From assembly GCA_947034895.1 (NCBI GenBank), contig OX344763.1:26349025-26413024 (forward strand): a stretch of 64,000 nucleotides of DNA. The letters run 5' to 3'. Position 1 is the first letter of the stretch, and each line of letters starts with the position of its first letter. The DNA comes from Rhytidiadelphus loreus. Taxonomy: Eukaryota; Streptophyta; Bryopsida; Hypnales; Hylocomiaceae. Below the pieces are notes generated by a model. That model worked only from the letters and a program-made list of their open reading frames with translations. It had not been told where the DNA came from and did no database searches. The position numbers and the translations under genes are program-made. Of the stretch, positions 42,041 to 54,430 are shown piece by piece.

Positions 42041-45000
42041 TCAGAGAAAGGATTTGGACTGAGATGAGAAACTGTTGTCGTCGTAGTCATGCGTGTTGTA
42101 ATTGCTGCTGGTTTTGCTGGAGTTCGTCAACTGGGGCTCATCTCCAAAAGTGAGGTCAAGCTCGTACTGAACATGTGAGTACACCACCGGCTTCTCGGGG
42201 GGAACAGGAGGGAGAGGACTGTCGCCTGTTAAAATCTGGCGAACATTGCGCATGTTGGGCCTGATTTGACACAGAAGATTTGGGCACATCACACATCGAT
42301 TATAGGTAAAACGAATTTGAACATGTCGAAAACATAGGTAATTCGAAAGCCAGTAACCTAAAAAATTTGGTATTTTTGTAACCAAACATATCATTCTTGG
42401 AGGGCATTGAAAGAATCAATGAAGTTACTTGTTAAGAATCGCCATTACCTGCAGTTGGGATCAGGGTGACAGCAAAGGAGCCCCAGGAGAAGAGTCCGTT
42501 CAATCTGCCGGTTCAGTGAATCGTCTCTAATTTTGGCGTCCACGATGCAAAGGATGTCATTGCCAGCGTGGGCTGTCCAGACACAATCCAGAAGCAGCAT
42601 CTGCAAATAAGAAACTCACATACGCAGCGTCATTTAAAATGGACTAAACTAGCTTTTTACAAACTTCAAATGGGTGTTGTACTGTTGTCCAATACGAAAT
42701 ACTACTTTGAAATTATATTGATAATTTAGTTTGTACAATTTTAATGGAAGGCTCCGAAAGCTGGGTAGTTGATCCTTGTTTTTACTAAAATCTTGTATAT
42801 TTCAGATTTTCAGACCACGTTCCCCCATTCAGATTTCTTGCGAAGTTATGTTTTTGGAATCTTTAAAACGTCAATTTCGTTAAATTGGCGATATTTGCAC
42901 AACCAAAAATTGTCACATATCTCTTCTCAAAGGTCTCATTTCAGTCCACAAACTAGGACACATAGATTTTGGGTTCAGGCCACCCGTCCTTGACCGCGCC
43001 AAAGTATTGCAATATCGTCAATTTAACAAAATAGACGTTCTAAGCAAGCTGGTCCTCACTTTTGTAGGAGTAAAATGGAACATCTATCATGTGATATTGC
43101 ATTAAAATGTGCTGTAAGTACGTCATTAAGAACAGAACAGGAGTTTGCTTACCTGGGTTTCGCGGTCGACGTCTGTGGGTCGTCTCCCACAAATCATTTC
43201 TACAATGAGGATGCCAAACGCATAGACGTCCGTCTGCGTCGTGGCGCGTCCCGTGTGCGGCAGCTCGGGTGCCATGTAGCCCATGGTCCCCGCCAGCATC
43301 GTCGTGGGAGCTATTTGGTTGTGATCGATGAGTCTGGCCAAGCCGAAATCCGCCAGACAGGCGTTGTAGTTGACGTCGAGCAAGACGTTTCCAGGCTTCA
43401 AGTCGCGGTGCAGGATGCACTGTCCAATTTCCTCGTGCAAGTACGCCAACGCAGCTGCGACGCCCGTCAAGATGTTGAACCGCGTGCCCCAGGGGAGCAC
43501 GGTATTGGGAGCCTGCATCACGAGTGAGTGAGTGAGTGAGTGAGTGAGTGAGTGAGTGATTTAACACAAAGCTCTTTGATCGCCACACATCCAAACACCA
43601 GGAGAAACAACTTGAAAAAAATCCAGCTGACCTGCATTTCCTTCCGCAGCAGCCCATCCAGGCTTCCATTGGGGAGATACTCGTAGACGAGACACAGCAT
43701 CCCCTTTTCATTGCACCACCCTTGCAACTGCACCAAGTTCCGGTGCCGGATTTGGTTGATGATGGACACTTCGGCCTGAAACTCCTTTTCCGCCATCTCC
43801 CGTGACCGCTCCGCCTGAATCACCTTCACGGCCACCATAGCTCCGGAGTCCGAGAGAATGCCACGGTACACGGTTCCTGAACCTCCTTGACCTGCACAAG
43901 TAGGAGCAAGTGGAGCAGAAGCCAGATTAGAATGACAACAGTATTATAAAACGCTCACAAGGAGCTACTAATGCTGTACGTTCTAATACGTTACAACAAC
44001 TACAATATTAATGGCTTGCACATGCACTGGCCACCATAGTTCTTACAACATTCCAGTTTTGTTCTAAATGGCCTTTCCCTCTAGTGTAATGAAGAGTCAT
44101 AGTCATTAGGTGTTTACATTATAGTGAAGTGTACATTACACTATCTTATTATGAGTCACTGTATTTCAAGCAATTTTTTAAGTATAGCAGCCATCTCATG
44201 TTCACCTATTTAGAATTAGATGACTTGATTCAATGTCAAGCAGGACACCCATCTTATTTCGGAACCGACAATAAGTAGACTCAGCAATATATTCTTGTTT
44301 TGGTTAGATTTCCTACCTCGCAATTACACACAGGAGAGTTTCTGATCCAATTTCATGACGGAGTCAATTCAATTACTTATTGCTACAACTTGGCCGTGAC
44401 AGCCACCTCTACGAAATTCCACAACTTGGCACTTTTCAGGGCACACAACCTGAAACGTAAATCTACACCAGTCCTAGTTTGTAGACCTTTGAGCACATGA
44501 AAGTTCCGCGCACAAAATTGTGCCAATTTAACCCCTAAAATGCTCATTCAACCACCACCCACTAGGTCGACACTAAATATTTTGAAGATTGCACATCATC
44601 CATTTAGTATTCATTGAGGAAGCTTCAAGAACGATCGTGTAATATATCAACAGAACTAAGAAATCTTGAATTCTCTACAATTCCACAAGACTCAATGTTC
44701 CAGATATTCTGGGGAAGTTACAATTCTTTATTACGAAAACTGATTTTGCTATCTTTAGTCTGAGCACAAAGAGGTCAACGACGGACATTGACAATAGATC
44801 TAAATGGTGGATGAGTAGAAGAATTTTAATAATACCAAGAAGCTCCGTTTTATTGAAATTCTTGGTGGCTCTGCTGAGCTCCTTGTACGAGAATCGGCGA
44901 GGCCCGACCACAGCCACTCCACCAGGAATGGCCTCTTGGTCGAAGCCTCGGTTGGCTTTGGAACTCCTCCGCACGCACAAGCATCCCAAGCCCAGTCCCA

Positions 45001-47013
45001 CAAGAAGAAGAAGCGCACCAGCTCCCCCTGCGGCCGCGACGTACACGATCAAGTTGTTGCTCTTGCTCGGGGAATTGCAGGACGTCAAGTTGCCTGAACA
45101 GTTCGATGACTCCGGTGAAACTCCCAAATTGTCCCCTGGCGCATACACTGTGGGTCCTGCTTGGAAACAACGTTTTGAACACATCCAAAGAAATTGAAAT
45201 GATTGGAAGGCAAACAAGAAGAATTTGAACGTGTAAAAAGAATCAAAATTTTGGAATTGAAAGCGGTGCATGTAACATGTGGGCCGGGTTCTATTATGAG
45301 ATTTCCTACTGGAGAAATTCCGTATGGAAATTGGACAAATGACCTTTGTTGTGCGTCTAAATTCCATTCCAAGAGTATCGTAGTGTATCCTATTCTATCA
45401 TCACTAGACATTGACTATGGAATTCTTCAACAATTCCATAGATGGACATTTTGGATTTTCCCTCTGTCCTTCCCTGTGCAAGTCTCACAATTCTCCCAGT
45501 GCCTTGAAATTGGGTAACCATCCTAGATCACCAGCGTAATGGAAACTCTCCTTTGAAAAGGAGAGTTTAACAACTGAGCTTCCAAACAATTGTAAGATTA
45601 ACTTGGAAGTGCTTAAAATTTCCCCACAAGAAGCCCATATGATACCCCATGTACTTGATAGGAAAATCTAGTAGTTTCTAAACGAACACGTCACATTCAT
45701 GACTTTTACGTAAAGCTTTGAGGGGCATGTTGAACAAGCAGCTGTGGTACAAGACGAAAACAAGCAACATTTATGCTACGAGAGCCTTTGTCTCTAAGGC
45801 AGTAGCACACAGTTGAAGTAACTTTCGTGAATTGCAAAGCCTCCTCCCTTTCTAATGCACGTTCTACCAATGTACATTCTAGCAGTTGTAGCACATTATC
45901 ACAAAGGCTTGCTCTTCTCAATAGCAAGGTCCTCAAACTTCACCACCATCAATATCGATGTAGTACAACTTCGGCCAATGCAAGGCCAGAGCGAAAAACA
46001 ATCAGTTGGGGTCATTGAGAAAACTCACCACCGGGAGAAGGACCTTTCGGAGACGGCATGGGGCTCTTGACAGGAGATTCCACACGCGGCACAACAGGCG
46101 CACTCGCATCCTCAAAACTCGACGAAAATTCCCACGACAGCACCTTCACTTCATGTGGTCGAAAATACACCGCGGCACTGCTGAATCCCACGAACATCTT
46201 CTCATTCAAGTACGGGTACAGATCCACACTCGTATTCAGATTCCCGATCGACACCGCCCCCACATCCAGCAGCTCCACCACCAACCATCTCCTGTTTCCA
46301 TCGTATTCCACATTCAGCGTATGCACCCCCCGATCTTCAATACACAGACTCACATTACTCCCCAACGGATTCGCCATGTCGAAAACAGGCTTGGAGTTCA
46401 TGGTAATAAGGTCCATGCCCAGGTGACAGGAGCTCACATCCTGAAAGGAGCCGAAGTCGCTGTACCCCGTGTCGACCTCGATGGCGAACACATGATTGGT
46501 GAGGAAGTTGTCGTTCGTGTAGTTCATGAGACCGAGGTAGCGGCCGTAGTCGCCGATGGTGGTGTTGTCGGGGAACAGGCCGAATGCGAGACCGGAGGTT
46601 TGGGCGTAGGCGTAGTGACTGGGGAGGGTGTCGATGGAGAACGTGAAGGAGGATTTGAAGGAAGCCAAGGTCTTTGTTGTTGGGTTTCGGAGCTGGATCA
46701 TTTCAGGGTAGAGGGCTCTTCCCTGGGTCACGCCTTGCCATTCGTAGGCGTCGGCGGAGATGTTGGCCATGCGGAGGCGGCCACTGATGATGCGCGCGTC
46801 CGCCACGAGTGTCACGGAGTCGGCGTCAAATTTGGTGAATGAGAAGTTGGTGGATTGTTGGCAGGTGACGAAAGGTGGGAAGAAGAAGAAAAATAAGAGA
46901 AAGAAGATGCAGACGAAAGGTGAAATGGCTGCAAAGCCTGCTTCGGTCCCTGGGCGTCTCGTTTGGGGATTTGAGCACGAGATGATGGTGCGGTGACGAT
47001 GTGCCATCGACAT
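42041..47013 (-). CDS. L-type lectin receptor-like kinase, six exons, 765 aa
   Basis: Exons on the minus strand: 47013-46029, 45156-44836, 43891-43632, 43512-43153, 42600-42449 and 42260-42041. GT-AG sites and phases agree and the sum is 766 codons. The 47013 ATG opens the frame; a second Met two codons later is possible. A hydrophobic signal segment (about 31-50) precedes a legume-lectin domain (about 53-305, with EVDTGYSDFG and HLGMDL). A proline/serine stalk and a membrane helix (about 364-390) follow. The cytosolic kinase has GQGGSGTVYRG, K458, E476, HRD 557-559, DFG 577-579 and APE, so it is an active-type RD kinase. The Ser/Asn-rich tail ends QSKSFL. The family sits in the plasma membrane and senses extracellular ligands in defence and development. 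Six exons contrast with mostly intronless angiosperm LecRKs. Exon 5 is only 152 bp. Confidence 0.93.
43522..43559. repeat. (GAGT)n microsatellite at a 3' splice site
   Basis: About nine and a half GAGT units. On the coding strand of the lectin receptor kinase it reads (ACTC)n and ends 10 bp upstream of exon 4. It takes the place of a normal polypyrimidine tract. Confidence 0.95.
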
Positions 47014-48720
47014 TGCATTGCCAATTGCTGCTGCAGCTGCTCAGGCCGGGATCATGTCACAGGGACCTAATTAAAAAAAAAAAAAATGTCTGTCAGTTAG
47101 TCAGTCCCTGGTTGATATTCAATGTATGATCAATATTCAGTCTCCTGGTGACGAAGCAAGCTTGTTTGCAGGACTGGTTTCTACTGTAGAGGACCCGGAG
47201 GAGGAAACTTAGTATGCTAAAGTTTTTTTAATCTTGTGGGTCTGGTCCTGATACTTTGAAGACCTTCGCACAGGAAGCCTCCTGACCTGGCTTCAAGGTC
47301 GTCTAAAAGCTTCAGAAATCCAAATTTGCACGGACCAAAGGGTTTGTGAGTAGCTCGGAATGGTTGTGCAGGTCTTCCCTCTAATAAAAAAATGATGAAT
47401 AGAAGGATTCTCTGTGGGTTGATCCTATTGCGCTTTGGATTATATAAATATTCTAGCATCCTCTGCGCATTAGAGAGGACTCTGTTGCCCTCCGTACCTA
47501 CAGAATGCCAGGCTGCATGGCACGCCCTCTATGCTACTCTTGACCTGTGTTTTCAAAGGCATGAATTCCACATATACCAAAAAGAACTCATTTAAAATGT
47601 TAATATACTCTCAAAATGGCAGGCCTAGAAAACTACATTCTTAGAGTCTCAAGTCTCTTTAGTGTGAGCTACTTCATTCTAAGCGATTATTTAATGCATG
47701 AATCATCTTACATCACCTATTCCGAAATCCGAATGTACTAACTTGATGTCAACACTCCTCCCACGTCAGTGATTCAATGACAGGCAGAGCGCCACTGACC
47801 TTGGTTTGGAACCCACACTAAGTAAACAGAAATGAGTACTTTTATGCGACTGATTTCACGGATCATGTCCCAGGATTCATGAACTTTGCTAGGTGCTTCC
47901 TCACTCAAGCTCACTAACAAGATGCAGACATTGCAAAATCCAGGTTGAAGATCTCGGATGTTCACCACTGGTCACAGACACGCTGTACTCTGGGTCGCTC
48001 TCTCATCGAACGCTGGCATCTTCCAAGCGGACCTGCATCCTGTATTCTCATTGAGCTTCAACGACGACGCAACCTGGGCACCCTGGCCTGCAGTAGATCC
48101 CACGCACTCCACAAGAAGTCTGCAGGCAGGCTGTGTACTATCACTGAGCTCACATTCTGCAGACTCTGAAGCTTGGTGACGAAAATAACGAGATCCAGCT
48201 CTACCCAACCCCTGCATTAGATTTCCCACACCACCAGCACCACCAGCACCACCAGACGGCACGCATGAAGATTTCGAATGCGACCACAAGTCACTGGAAC
48301 CCATGCACTCCGGCTCATGAGATGTGCTCCGATCTTTCACAAGCTAGGTTCAGAAGCAAAGATTGCAGCAACAACAATTTTTGCTGTGAGTGAAGGGGAT
48401 AAACACGGTAAGCTTAAGAGAATACTTTGAGGTTGCGGCGGAGGCGAGCGTTGCGGGTTGCCGCCACTGCAGTCCCCCACATGGAGGCGAAAGACGCTCC
48501 CCAGGCAAATCGCAGTCTATTTCTGAGCTGCTAGAGAGGCAAATTCAGCTGGCAAAGTCAACTTTGGGAAGTTTTTTAGGACTAAATGTTCGTTTGGATG
48601 TCATCGGTGTTTTTGGCATTAGCAGGATGGCTATGGCGCACTAGTCGCTAAGTAAGTTTTCGGCAGGATTTTAGCTGCCAATCCTGCCTCTGTATGCTGC
48701 TGTTGTCAGGTAATTCATGT
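47014..48720. other. Upstream region of the lectin receptor kinase gene
   Basis: The promoter of the minus-strand receptor gene lies here. An A-run at 47070-47084 and mixed-composition DNA are seen. Open frames at 47958-48340 on both strands share a GC-richer stretch with a CACCAG triplet run (about 48228-48252). None matches a family known to me. A decayed gene is possible but not supported. Confidence 0.35.
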
Positions 48721-49782
48721 GCATGCCATACAAATATTTTATTACCTTTCATGACTCAGAGCAAGGCTATAGCAAATTGAGGTTTTTTGGAGCAACTGTG
48801 CCCATTCCATCCATGGCAAGCTTGAGCCAAGAATTCCCCTTATTATAGTCTAAAAATTACACAACTCGAATGGATCAATCAATAGGGTCAAAAGAATTTA
48901 AAATAGAAAAAATAGGCTTCCTCATCCTATAGCTGATTGCCATATTGGTGATATGTAAAAAATCCAAAAAAATTCATGTTGATCCAACCTCTTGATCAAT
49001 AGAAAGAATCCTACTATTTACATGGAATTAGACTTGAGAGTAAAGCCATTGAAAGTGCACTGAAATTCACATGGGGTGACACAAGAATATTTAAAATTTG
49101 GGCATTGAACGACCAAAACACCTCTAGAAACGTCCAATTGCAAGGTAAAAAAAGAATAGTAGTCAAGTCAACAACAACTTTTCCAATATTTCCAATATTT
49201 TGAAATATTTCAATTACTTAAAATTATTTGAAAAGGTGTTGTTAACTTGGCCAATGTACTTTTTCACCTTGCAAATGGAGTTGTTTAGGGCTATTTGGGT
49301 CACCCAATATCCAAAGCTAGATATTCTTGTGTATATTCTTTGTACGTTTTTAGAATGCTTTCCTTGACAATATTCTCAAGTTCTAATATCTTGTGAATAA
49401 AAAAATCCTTTTACTATTTCAAGGTTTTTGAGACAAGATGCTCTTGAACAAACATATTATTCACCCACACATCAAATTGGCCTAGCAAATAAAATAAGTT
49501 TTGAATGATTGGTAAGGAATTAGAAATCAAGAATACCATACTATTATTGAAAGGGTATAATAAAACCAATTAAACCCTATAGTCCAGAAAACATCAAATT
49601 TGCAAAAAGTGGACTATTCATTGATAAAGGAAGTCTAGCCAAATCAATTTGAAAATAATAGAATCCATATTTTGTAAATTTAATGTACTTAGTTTACATT
49701 TCTACAATGGTGAGAAGTTTTAGATTTTGAAAGTTAACTCCATTTTTTTCAAAATCAATTTCAAACTTCATTTTTCATTTAT

Positions 49783-51887
49783 CACTACAAAAAAATGGGC
49801 ACATAAATGACTTCAAAGAATGACTGCAGAGCAGTCGTTTTGGACACATGTGACTACAAAATTAAATGACTGCAATTTTTATTATCATCAACAATGAAGG
49901 GTCTTGGATGTATTAGTGGATGATTGACTATTTCTATTCAAGTGACAAAGAAAGTTCAAGTTAAGGAAATGGCTCCTTAGCTACCATGTGGAAAGTGTTG
50001 ACCCCTTCCATCTAACATGGACATCCACGTGGCCAGTCATTTGGAAGTCATTTTGAAGTTATAACGACCCATGTCACATCTAACATGAACGGCCACGTTG
50101 GAAGTCATTATATAGTCATTTAGAAGTTGCAATGGAATTTTTGTGCCATTCAAATGAATTAACATGTGGCAACTCATTATGTAATCATTTTGAAGTGATG
50201 TGGATTTAGGAATCATGGGAAGTCATTTTCCTATCATTTTCAAATTGCGGCCTTGTATGCTCAAAGGAGTGTAATGACAATTGTGAGGATAGTAGTCATT
50301 CTATAGTCACATGAGTACACTCAAAGTTCCACAACAATACACCATAAAACAATGCACAATACACCATTAATAATACACAATATACCACATACAATATACT
50401 ATATTTGGCAAATATGTCGCATGGCTACAAAGCCACTTAGTATGTAGGTACAAAGAGGTAAAATGACAAAACCTTTATACAAGTGGGGTGGTAGGAGGCA
50501 AGACAAACCATGTAGGATATATAAAATGTAAGAATTAATATTGTGTCACAAATAATATTTCAAACCTCATTTAGGCATAGTAGATTATCCTTTTCTTTAA
50601 AACTTTAAACTAATAGAAGTTGGGAAATCAATCTCACTTTCATCTTTAAAAATCCATTTTAGATTTTGAGTCTCAAACCACAAGTTATAGACAAATTTGC
50701 TAAAGAGATTGGAAAGGATTGGCACATGAAGAGTACTAGGGTCACCTATAAATTGACTTCCCCAAAACATGCACATCTATAATTGTCCTAGGTTTCTTCA
50801 CTTTATGCAAGGAAAGTGTGATGATGACTACATAGAATGTTTGCAAATTGCATTTTGAATTACAATGCACAAGGTACCAAAGCAATAATACAATAGATGT
50901 GCAGTAGTCTAAGATTTTTGAGTAGTCATTTGGTAGTCGCAAAAAGTCATTCTATAGTGACTTCAAGAAGCGATGTTGTCATCTATGGATGGGAGAAACA
51001 ATACTTAACGTTTGTTGCCAAACCCATCTAACTACCTTAGTGTATGCTTGTTTGGACCCTTAGTAATTCAAATGCGAATCATACAAAGTATTAAAAAGTA
51101 ATGACAATGGCACAAAATTCTAAAAGCTATTGTTGCCATACTAGTAGGAATTTAAATAAATCATATAGTGAATCCTAAGAAAGAAAATAGTATACACCAA
51201 CAAAGAGAAAAGGCCACGGACAATGCATGATTTCAAGGAAAAAGACAAAAAAATCTTTTGTTGAAAAAAAGCTTTTAAAAAAAATGAAAAAGATAAACAA
51301 GGAGTAGAAAATATGGAAAGATTAAAAAAGATTTGAAAAAATGAAGAAGATAGGAGAGAACAGAAAAAAATTACAACAAATCAAAAATTGAGAAAAAAAA
51401 TTTGAAAATTTGAAAAAGAAAGAAATAGAAAGAATTTTTTAAAATTTCAAGTAATGAAATAGATAAAATAATGAAGGAGTCAAAAATAAAAAAGAGATAA
51501 AGATTTATAAGGAGAGCAAAGGGAAAATAAATTAAAATAAATTTTTAAATAACATTGAGAAAGCAAAGAAAGAAATTAAAGAAAATTAAAGAAAAAGAAG
51601 AAACCTTTTAGTATAGTGCAGTGATACATAAATCATTATGAATGCCAGTGGTTTAGTCACATTGGAAGTTTGACAACGTTGTGAACAAAAACCAATGGAT
51701 GAAAGTTCGACATCGTGAACTCCTCATCCCCAAGTAGTATTGGCACAAGTACTAGCAACAACAAAATGACTTAGATGTTGTGGAGCAAACTCCATTGGTG
51801 CAATTAGAGAACAACAATCATTCTTTAGTCATTTCGGACAACAAATCATTCTTCTGCAGTCGCATATGTGCCCATTTTCTTGTAGTG
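49783..51887. mobile_element. CACTA element 2, non-autonomous
   Basis: The left end is CACTACAAAAAAATGGGCAC; the right end in reverse is CACTACAAGAAAATGGGCAC. The flanks share TTAT, of which three or four bases could be the target duplication. Subterminal AGTCATT and GACTGCA repeats fill both sides (49800-50320 and 50920-51880). The interior has a block shared in reverse with CACTA element 1, and an A/G-rich tract at about 51180-51610. There is no transposase frame. It is 2105 bp long. Confidence 0.8.
51180..51610. repeat. Long purine-rich (A/G) strand tract
   Basis: About 430 bases of one strand are almost only A and G, with GAAAA, AGAAAG and AAAGAG runs and scattered T. It lies inside CACTA element 2. 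Such tracts can form unusual DNA structure. Confidence 0.7.
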
Positions 51888-51889
51888 TT

Positions 51890-54290
51890 ATTTGCAAATT
51901 TTATATTTAAGACCTTTTCATATTGAAAAAACACTCAAAATTGTCACTTTTGTTGCATTGAGCTATGAAAACAAAGAAATGGTTTGGAGGAAAATCCAAC
52001 TGTAGGATCTCATACTACATTGTCATAGGAACATGTAGTAAGAAATTTGCAAAGTTTAAGTTCATAGATTGGAAGATATTAGTTATAGAAGTTGAAAAAA
52101 CCCTTTAATCCCACCTAAGAATTCCAAATGACTTTTACTGCCATTTGTGGAAAAATTTGCACTACAAATTTGAATTAAAAAATGTGTTGTACCAAAGAAC
52201 ATGTTAAACATATCTCCACCAATATTTAGAGGTAATAAAAACTTGAAACACCTTCCATAAAATCCTCGAATGCCAAAATGTTCTTAGAATTTACAAAACA
52301 ATGCTCGTTTTTGCAAACACTTTTTCCACCATGTAATTTCTCAAAATGGGAATTCCAAATTTTCTATAGAAATTAAAAGACTAATGCAGACACCCAAGTG
52401 CCTAAGACCTTGGGCATCACTAAATAAAGGATCCCATTAGATTCCCTTTTTGTTCACATCATGTTTTCTTTCAGTCCCTAACTAGAGTTCCCTTCTTAGA
52501 GAATGTCTCAAACCCTTACAACAACAAACTTTAGAAGCTTTATGTGTTATCAATTTTTTGAATTAGGAAGCATATTTTATACCATTAGAAGCACTTCACA
52601 TTGTTGGAAATGTCTTCAATTGTTGCCCTCTTTTTCAAGTTTCCCTTGCCCCTTTTGTTGCCCTCTTTGGGAGTCAAAGAACATTCCTATGTTCATCTTA
52701 CTCTATGAGTTCTATTTTACAAAAAAATGCTCTAACTTTTAAATCATAAATTTGATTTGCATGAAATTATATGCAAGCAAAATTCTCAAAATTCTACATT
52801 TTCAATAAAAGTTTCAAAAAATTGTAGCAAAAATTGAGACGATAGGAGCGAAGGGACAATTGGAGTTTAAGAGTTAACCTTGGAATGATGTGACCCTATA
52901 ACCAAGGTAGCTGGCCAAAATAATTGACATTCTTGGATGAGATTATGAGAAGATGCATTCTTCACTTCCATAGTCTCATCCATAGTTTTTTAGGAAATCA
53001 TTCATAAGACACTTTTAGTCCTTGGCATCATTATAGGATTAAAATAGATATATTAATATCCAAATTTGGACCTTTTTATATGTTTTTTTCACATATATGA
53101 AAGAAAATCCATTGGAATACAAAAAGAACGTGATTTAGACTTGGACAATCCAAATAAATTACATTATAAGAAAGCTTAAAGCCAAAAAAAAATTATAGAA
53201 TCCACAACAAATCATGCCTAAGGGAGTCCTTAATGTAAACTTTGTAGCAAATGGTACTAATGTCTTCAAAGTGAGGATTTGGATTTAAATTTAATTCAAG
53301 CTCCAATGTGACTCTGGGTTTATTCCAAATAGTCACACGCTTCACAATTTCTATCCATTGTCCAACAACTAGACGAGCTTTGAAAAACCTTTAATAGTCA
53401 TCAACAAATGTAAAATTTCCTTGATTATCTCAATGCCATTGCTCCATGAAGGCAGTATTCTTTGATCATCCACTATTTTCCATAAAGGCTACAAATTGAA
53501 CAGTTCTAAGTGTAATGTATACAAATTCAGCATGCAAAAGAAGACTATTGAGTTCCTCGTTCTAATGTGTTTTTGTGATACAAATGCTACAAGGGCAACA
53601 ACTCTATAAGGATTGTGACTTGGCCCCACTAAATAATACCGATTGATGCCAACCAAGCTCCAATTGCAAACAACCTTCAAAAAATCATATAAATGGTCTG
53701 GTACATTTTGTGAGCTCCATTTGAGATGCGTAAAAGTTTGGATCCCTCTTAGTAGCTCAAAGATGCAAGGTCAAGACCAACCTTTATTTAGTTGGCATAT
53801 ATCACAAAATGGCAAATTCTATTTTTAATAATTCTATTTCTTGACTACAAACTTGTTTCTTTATTACTAAATTTTTTTATCTATTTGACTATTTTTCTTC
53901 CATTTGAATGATTTATCACCGAATCTACTATCTTTCATCTAGTTTGAACTTCAAAAAAATATCATCAATGACCACTTTGGCAACATTGAAAAATAAGGAC
54001 CCCCACATGGTTGAGACTTCAATTTTATTAAAGCAAAGACAACTCAATGTAATCAGATAGGATCCAATCATGGAGTTTTGGAGTTGCAAAGGTTTGACCT
54101 AGACCCTAGCCAAAACCTCAATTTTGGGAAAAGACTACTTAGTGCTATTATATTATATGCAATTATTCATTGTCTTTTCAAAATAAATGCAAGTTGAGAA
54201 TAGAGTCAAATAATAAATGAAAGGTGACATTTCATATAATATACAATAACTCTAATGCTACATTTAACTATTTTTGGACTATTCAATGAA
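51890..54290. other. AT-rich intergenic DNA with TTAA-family remnants
   Basis: The piece at about 51920-52110 (AAAATTGTCACTTTTGTTGCATT and a TTGGAAGATATTAG phrase) resembles the interior of the TTAA elements. No gene, tandem array or RNA was recognised. Confidence 0.35.
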
Positions 54291-54304
54291 TTTTGGTCAA
54301 AACA

Positions 54305-54430
54305 TTCAAAGATCTCCGGATCTTAACATCGTGGGATCCCCCGATGTTTGTATAGATCTCCTGATGTTTGTATAGATCTCTCAATGTTTTGCCTAGATCT
54401 CTAGATGTTTTGCATTATCTCTTGATAACC
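54305..54430. repeat. Degenerate tandem repeat around AGATCTC-TGATGTTT
   Basis: About five imperfect units of 20-25 bp contain AGATCTC followed by GATGTTTGTAT or GATGTTTTGC. The array sits alone in AT-rich DNA. Confidence 0.7.

Noticed and set aside
43040..43711. 223-codon minus-strand frame across the kinase exons of the lectin receptor
   Set aside because: It is out of frame with the spliced kinase and runs through the GAGT microsatellite; a shadow of exons 3 and 4.
46006..46842. 278-codon plus-strand frame opposite the lectin exon
   Set aside because: It is antisense to the well-supported lectin-domain exon and shows composition typical of shadow frames.
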